This document shows, piece by piece, positions 7,237 through 9,064 of a stretch of 9,064 nucleotides of DNA. The DNA comes from an uncultured Angelakisella sp. (GTDB lineage Bacteria > Bacillota > Clostridia > Oscillospirales > Ruminococcaceae). A program made the translations under genes and the position numbers. The notes beneath the pieces are model-generated. The model made no database searches and had not been told where the DNA came from. It was given only the letters and a program-made list of their open reading frames with translations. How positions within the stretch are numbered: the stretch's first letter is position 1; each line of letters begins with the position of its first letter. The stretch spans positions 1 to 9,064 of the forward strand of contig CALGIL010000104.1 in the NCBI GenBank assembly GCA_937914895.1, read 5' to 3'.

Positions 7237-8069
7237 CCGTCCCCCCTCCTTTTCAGCGCGGAAAAGCTGAGGTTGATGATGAGGATGAACACAAACAGCA
7301 CGACGCCCGTGGCAATGAGCGCCTCGCGGTGCAGCTCCGCCGCGTAGCCCATCTCGATGACGATGTTGGCCGTCAGGGTGCGCACACCCTTAAACAGCGA
7401 CACCGGCATGCGGGCCTGGTTGCCCGCCACCATAATAACCGCCATGGTCTCGCCGATGGCGCGGCCCACCCCCAGCACCACGGCGGCCAGCACCCCGGAT
7501 TTTGCCGCCGGCAGCACCACCCGGAACACGCTGCGGTAATGCCCCGCCCCCAGGGCCAGGGCGCCCTCGTAATACTGCTCCGGCACGGCGCGCAGGGCGC
7601 TTTCCGCCACGCCCACCACCGTGGGCAGAATCATAATGCCCAGCAGGATGCAGGCCGACAAAATGCTGTTGCCCGCCAGGGGCACAATGGCCGCCATGCC
7701 AAAAAAGCCGTAGATGACCGACGGGATTCCCGCCAGCAGCTCTACGCCGGGCTTGACCGCCTTATACAGCCCCTTGGGGCAGACGCGGGCCAAAAAGACG
7801 GCGGTAAGCACCCCCAGGGGGGCGCCGATGACCACCGCGCCCGCCGTCACATACAGGCTGCCCACAATCATGGGCAGAATACCAAAGGACGGCGGCGTGT
7901 CGGTGGGGGACCACTGGGTGCCCCCCAGGAACTGAAAAACCCCGATTTTGGCCATGGCGGGCAGGCCGTTTGCAAACAAAAAAAAGCAGATAAGCCCCAC
8001 CGCCAGCACGGAAGCGAGGGCCGCGGTAAAAAACACGGCCCTCATTCCCGCTTCCCGCAGCCTATTCAT
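7233..8069 (-). CDS. pstC: Phosphate ABC transporter permease PstC
   Basis: This 278-residue permease is the other channel subunit. Hydrophobic segments lie at about 11-33, 62-94, 108-132, 136-156, 190-212 and 250-272. The EAA loop is [20 protein letters not shown] (168-187). [15 protein letters not shown] (111-125) and [17 protein letters not shown] (201-217) are family hallmarks. [11 protein letters not shown] (47-57) in the loop after the first helix distinguishes PstC from PstA. The ATG at 8069 lies inside the last codons of pstS, an 8-nt overlap. A modest GGAG stands 8 nt upstream, so translation is probably coupled to pstS. Length is normal. Confidence 0.97.
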   Translation of the reverse strand: MNRLREAGMRAVFFTAALASVLAVGLICFFLFANGLPAMAKIGVFQFLGGTQWSPTDTPPSFGILPMIVGSLYVTAGAVVIGAPLGVLTAVFLARVCPKGLYKAVKPGVELLAGIPSVIYGFFGMAAIVPLAGNSILSACILLGIMILPTVVGVAESALRAVPEQYYEGALALGAGHYRSVFRVVLPAAKSGVLAAVVLGVGRAIGETMAVIMVAGNQARMPVSLFKGVRTLTANIVIEMGYAAELHREALIATGVVLFVFILIINLSFSALKRRGDG

Positions 8070-8946
8070 GGACGTCGCTCCACTTTACCGCCTCGCCGGT
8101 AAAAATACTTTTGACCTGGGCGGAGCTGAGGCCGGCCACGGGGTTGCCGTTATTGACAATAACGGCAATGCCGTCCAGGGCAATTTGGGTGGCGGTCAGC
8201 TGGGCAAGCTCGCTGTCCTTCAGCTCCCGACTGGCCATGCCGATGTCGCAGGTGCCGTCCATGGCCCCGGTCATGCCCGCGGAGGAATCGCTCTGCTGGA
8301 TTTCGATGACGGCGCCGGGGTTGACCTTAAGATACGCCTCCTTCAGCTTTTCCATGACGGGTGTCACCGATGAGGAGCCGGCCACCACAATTTTGCCCGC
8401 GGGCTTCTCCCCGGCGTAGGCGGGGGCGCCGTCCGCAATGGCGATATAGCTGGCCCCCACCACCGCCTGCCCGTCGGCGGACAGGATAAAGTCGATAAAG
8501 TCCCCCGCAAGGCCGGCGGGCTGTCCCTTTGTGGCGATGTTGAAGGGGCGCGCCACGGGGTAGCTGCCGTTTTTGACGTTTGCGGCGGTGGCCTCCACCC
8601 CGTCAATTTTGACGGCCTTTACCATGTCGCTGAGGGACCCCAGGGAAATATAGCCGATGGCGTACTTGTCCGAGGCGATGTTCTGCATCATTACGTCGGT
8701 CTGCTTGGCGATGACGGCCTCCTTGGTGGTCGTGTCCTTTTTGCTGCCGTCGTCGCCCTTGACCTCGATGCCAAACAGCTCGATAAACGCGCCCCGGGTG
8801 CCGGACCCGTCCTCCCGGGAGACGACGCTGATGGCCTTTGCCGTGTCAAACGCGGGGGTGCCATCCTGTGAACCCTTCTGGGCGCAGCCGGCCAGGGCGG
8901 ATACCCCAAGGGCCAGGACCAGCAGACCGCTGACGAGTTTTTTCAT
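8062..8946 (-). CDS. pstS: Phosphate-binding lipoprotein PstS, circularly permuted
   Basis: This 294-residue substrate-binding lipoprotein delivers phosphate to PstCAB. The signal peptide ends in lipobox LAGC, with C21 the lipidated residue, so the protein is anchored on the outer membrane face. The conserved halves are in reverse order. Residues about 37-178 are what is normally the C-terminal half: VVSREDGSGTRGAF (41-54), AIGYISLGSL (96-105) and the terminal FILSADGQAVV (153-163). Residues about 185-294 are what is normally the N-terminal half: VVAGSSSVTPVMEKL (187-201), QQSDSSAGM (217-225), DIGMASREL (234-242) and LDGIAVIVN (257-265), ending at IFTGEAVKWSDV. Likely phosphate contacts are kept (R44, S48-T50, S191-S193, S221-S222, D234). 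Total length is normal and nothing is duplicated. The start has GGAGG (8956-8960) at 9 nt. It is the first gene of the operon. Confidence 0.94.
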   Translation of the reverse strand: MKKLVSGLLVLALGVSALAGCAQKGSQDGTPAFDTAKAISVVSREDGSGTRGAFIELFGIEVKGDDGSKKDTTTKEAVIAKQTDVMMQNIASDKYAIGYISLGSLSDMVKAVKIDGVEATAANVKNGSYPVARPFNIATKGQPAGLAGDFIDFILSADGQAVVGASYIAIADGAPAYAGEKPAGKIVVAGSSSVTPVMEKLKEAYLKVNPGAVIEIQQSDSSAGMTGAMDGTCDIGMASRELKDSELAQLTATQIALDGIAVIVNNGNPVAGLSSAQVKSIFTGEAVKWSDVHE

Positions 8947-8952
8947 CTTTGC

Positions 8953-9000
8953 TTTCCTCCGTTTCTCCTTGTATTATGGTCCCCATCATAACGGAGGAAA
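8953..9000 (-). repeat. Perfect 11-bp inverted repeat enclosing the pstS Shine-Dalgarno
   Basis: The arms are TTTCCTCCGTT at 8953-8963 and AACGGAGGAAA at 8990-9000, with 26 nt between them. On the minus strand the arm nearer pstS is AACGGAGGAAA, which contains the GGAGG of pstS. A transcript covering both arms could hide the ribosome binding site in an 11-bp stem. A smaller imperfect hairpin (ATGATGG, loop, CCATAAT) lies in the spacer. Confidence 0.75.
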
Positions 9001-9028
9001 ATGTAGGCCGCCCGCAGCTCTTTGTAAA
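9000..9028 (-). promoter_or_regulatory. Candidate promoter of the pst-pho operon
   Basis: The minus strand has TTTACA (9028-9023), a 17-bp spacer and TACATT (9005-9000). The -35 matches 5 of 6 consensus positions and the -10 matches 4 of 6. The -35 coincides with the proximal TTTACA repeat, as expected for a weak promoter activated by PhoB. The start site would be near 8993, with a leader of about 47 nt. Other -10-like hexamers nearer the gene (TATGAT, CATAAT) lack a good -35. Confidence 0.5.
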
Positions 9029-9039
9029 AATCGTGTAAA
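9023..9039 (-). promoter_or_regulatory. Candidate Pho box: two TTTACA repeats at 11-bp periodicity
   Basis: The minus strand carries TTTACA at 9039-9034 and again at 9028-9023, separated by 5 nt. This matches the Bacillus PhoP site pattern of TT(A/C/T)ACA-like hexamers with about 5-nt spacers, and the 11-bp period of PhoB sites in general. It lies 77 nt upstream of pstS, in the operon that encodes its own PhoB, which supports autoregulation. Only two repeats are visible; further ones could lie beyond the window edge. Confidence 0.6.
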
Positions 9040-9064
9040 GTGCGCTTCTTTGATGGAAAGCCCC

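Noticed and set aside
8062..8946. PstS as a frameshifted or chimeric pseudogene, or two fused partial genes
   Set aside because: The frame is intact, each conserved block occurs once, total length is normal, and the signal peptide and operon overlaps are in place. A permutation explains it better.
1..9064. A hidden defence island, mobile element, CRISPR array or biosynthetic cluster
   Set aside because: No transposase, integrase, terminal repeats, spacer array or tRNA was seen, and nearly all sequence is accounted for by core genes.

Overview
The window reads as chromosomal DNA of a GC-rich, spore-forming Gram-positive bacterium of the class Clostridia, probably an Oscillospiraceae-like gut lineage. 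The evidence is an alpha/beta-type small acid-soluble spore protein, a lipobox-anchored PstS, the neighbourhood rplU-rpmA-obgE-mini-RNase III, and sigma-A-like promoters with strong GGAGG ribosome binding sites. The family-level placement is inference.

Layout, left to right. Positions 1-2160 hold a housekeeping cluster read leftwards on the minus strand: rplU (L21), rpmA (L27), obgE (ribosome-assembly GTPase) and the first 38 codons of mini-ribonuclease III. A near-consensus sigma-A promoter (TTGACA, 17 bp, TAAAAT with an extended -10) lies upstream of rplU, and a hairpin lies in its leader. A terminator-like stem separates rpmA from obgE. Positions 2388-2609 hold the spore protein gene on the plus strand, divergent from rplU and convergent with phoR, ending in an intrinsic terminator whose T-tract runs into the phoR stop codon.

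Positions 2681-8946 are a seven-gene phosphate-starvation operon on the minus strand: pstS-pstC-pstA-pstB-phoU-phoB-phoR. Genes overlap by 4-8 nt at four junctions and are separated by 4 and 21 nt at the other two. PstS would capture phosphate outside the membrane, PstC/PstA form the channel and PstB the ATPase. PhoU would couple transporter status to the kinase PhoR, which phosphorylates PhoB. Upstream of pstS are two TTTACA repeats at 11-bp periodicity, a plausible Pho box, so the operon probably activates itself.

The most unusual item is PstS: its two conserved halves are in reversed order relative to the classical family, a circular permutation, with all recognisable phosphate-binding motifs kept. 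The second is a perfect 11-bp inverted repeat whose downstream arm contains the pstS Shine-Dalgarno sequence. L27 lacks the cleavable N-terminal extension usual in Firmicutes, and no Prp protease gene sits between rplU and rpmA. I saw no mobile element, CRISPR array, tRNA or rRNA, and no gene-free stretch longer than 300 bases. Apart from these points the region is core-genome in character.
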